From Syntrophomonadaceae bacterium (GTDB taxonomy: Bacteria > Bacillota > Dethiobacteria > DTU022): a stretch of 6,151 nt of DNA. Within the stretch, counting starts at the first letter, position 1, and each line of letters opens with the position of its first letter. Location: positions 1 through 6,151 of the forward strand of contig SKZS01000142.1 in NCBI GenBank assembly GCA_007127255.1. Direction: 5' to 3'. A program made the translations under genes and the position numbers. Of the stretch, positions 5,498 to 6,151 are shown piece after piece. The notes beneath the pieces are model-generated. The model was not told the origin of the DNA, made no database searches, and worked only from the letters and a program-made list of their open reading frames with translations.

Positions 5498-5914
5498 GTG
5501 AAATCCTACAGGAAAGAACTGTGGTTTCAAACCAGGGAAAGAAGAGAGTTTATCAACATTACCCCCCAGGTCCAGCAGGCTCTTCAAGAGAGCGGGATTA
5601 AGGAAGGTTTGCTGTTGTGCAACGCCATGCATATAACGGCCAGTGTTTTCATAAACGATGATGAAGCGGGATTGCATCATGATCTGGAAGTTTGGTTGGA
5701 GAAACTGGCGCCGGAGAAGCCTCATTCGCAGTATAGACACAACGTGTCTGAGGATAATGCTGATGGACATCTCAAACGGTCGGTAATGGGCAGGGAAGTA
5801 GTGGTGGCTGTGACTGAGGGCAGGTTGGATTTTGGCCCCTGGGAGCAGATTTTTTATGGTGAATTCGATGGAAAGCGGGAAAAAAGGGTTTTAGTTAAGA
5901 TTATTGGGGAATAG
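5498..5914 (+). CDS. yjbQ: YjbQ/UPF0047 family protein (secondary thiamine-phosphate synthase-type)
   Basis: The 138-residue protein has the usual length and full motif set of the UPF0047 family (COG0432). HITASVFINDDE carries His45 and the acidic pair, YRHN carries His81, and NADGHLK carries His91. The closing segment is GRLDFGPWEQIFYGEFDG, where most relatives have GTWQ and this one has GPWE. The three histidines plausibly form the metal site seen in structures of the family. The E. coli homologue has weak thiamine-phosphate synthase activity, hence the common product name; the physiological role is unsettled. No other thiamine gene is in the window. The start is a GTG at 5498 preceded by a strong GAGGAGGTG at 5481-5489. 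The gene stands alone, divergent from the reductase gene, with two hairpins in its leader and repeat element B beginning 25 bases after its stop. Confidence 0.9.
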   Translation: MKSYRKELWFQTRERREFINITPQVQQALQESGIKEGLLLCNAMHITASVFINDDEAGLHHDLEVWLEKLAPEKPHSQYRHNVSEDNADGHLKRSVMGREVVVAVTEGRLDFGPWEQIFYGEFDGKREKRVLVKIIGE

Positions 5915-5938
5915 GCCGGGAGAATGCCTCCATAATAT

Positions 5939-6120
5939 AACACTAGTGGACTAACACTAGGGGACGGTTCTTTTGTGTCGTATCAGCAGCCTCATTAAGC
6001 TGCATATATATAGGGCGATTCTATCCCAACAAGTGCAGGGAAGAAAAGCTGCACATGCATTTATTATTTAGCTTCTCGTGGTATCAATGAAAAGGGAACA
6101 CTGAAGAACAGTCCCTCTGA
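5939..6120 (+). repeat. RAYT-derived repeat element, copy B
   Basis: The element begins with a duplicated AACACTAG (5939-5946 and 5953-5960), the second joined to GGGGACGGTTCTTTTGTGT. It continues through the same leader as copy A and the first 24 codons of a decayed tyrosine transposase. A degenerate distal head repeat follows (GGGAACACTGAAGAACAGTC, from 6094). CTAGTG (5943-5948) and CACTAG (5955-5960) can also pair as a small hairpin. Orientation is the same as copy A. The right boundary is approximate because the window ends 31 bases later. Confidence 0.7.
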
Positions 6121-6151
6121 GTTTTCCGTTCTGCAGAATTGGCTCAAACTC
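6023..6151 (+). pseudogene. RAYT N-terminal remnant with lost start codon (runs off right edge)
   Basis: The frame matching copy A starts at ATC (6023-6025) where copy A has ATG. It reads PTSAGKKSCTCIYYLASRG and then INEK, the same RAYT head with several substitutions. Similarity to the family again ends after INEK (base 6094), at a degenerate head repeat. The frame stays open to the window edge, but the sequence after 6094 is not recognisable as transposase. With no start codon, no Shine-Dalgarno and no catalytic residues visible, it is called a pseudogene. Confidence 0.6.

Noticed and set aside
5297..5770. Minus-strand 157-codon ORF.
   Set aside because: It lies antisense to the yjbQ gene, whose motifs and ribosome binding site are convincing, and continues into its leader without recognisable content.

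Overview
The window looks like an accessory stretch of an anaerobic Firmicutes (Clostridia) chromosome. Evidence for this is strong AGGAGG-type ribosome binding sites, moderate-to-low GC, and a PAS sensor of the kind common in syntrophic and sulfate-reducing Clostridia. A decayed trimethylamine-methyltransferase-like (MttB) tail and REP-associated tyrosine transposase (RAYT) debris point the same way. The assignment is inference from protein families and not a species identification.

Layout. 1-509 (minus): 5' part of a PAS sensor gene that runs off the left edge. 510-1476: a gene graveyard with no intact gene. It holds an unidentified minus-strand open stretch, a REP-like hairpin (810-849), repeat element A carrying the first ~24 codons of a RAYT, the C-terminal tail of an MttB-family methyltransferase on the minus strand, and an ~83-bp element with GGTCAGGTCTTG inverted ends. 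1514-3256 (plus): an SPL-type radical SAM protein followed by a stand-alone acyltransferase catalytic domain related to 2-oxoacid dehydrogenase E2. 3275-3925 (minus, convergent with the pair): a TMEM175-type six-helix channel. 4011-4127: a tandem array of the RAYT-associated repeat. 4177-5034 (minus): an aldo/keto reductase. 5035-5497: a divergent spacer with hairpins and a possible 22-codon leader ORF. 5498-5914 (plus): a YjbQ/UPF0047 protein. 5939-6151: repeat element B, a second decayed RAYT head, running toward the right edge.

How the pieces fit. The five intact genes are not an obvious pathway; only the radical SAM and E2-like genes look co-directional and possibly co-transcribed. The unifying feature is repeat invasion. 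One family (core GGGACGGTTC flanked by AACACA/TTGTGTT) occurs at three places in about 5 kb. Two copies carry a truncated transposase head and one is only a tandem array. A second, unrelated inverted-repeat family sits beside the mttB remnant. I see no defence system, CRISPR array, tRNA or rRNA, and no convincing new multi-gene system. The most notable items are the RAYT-derived truncated element family, the mttB remnant bordered by repeats, the possible leaderless promoter of the radical SAM gene, and the E2 domain with no lipoyl carrier.
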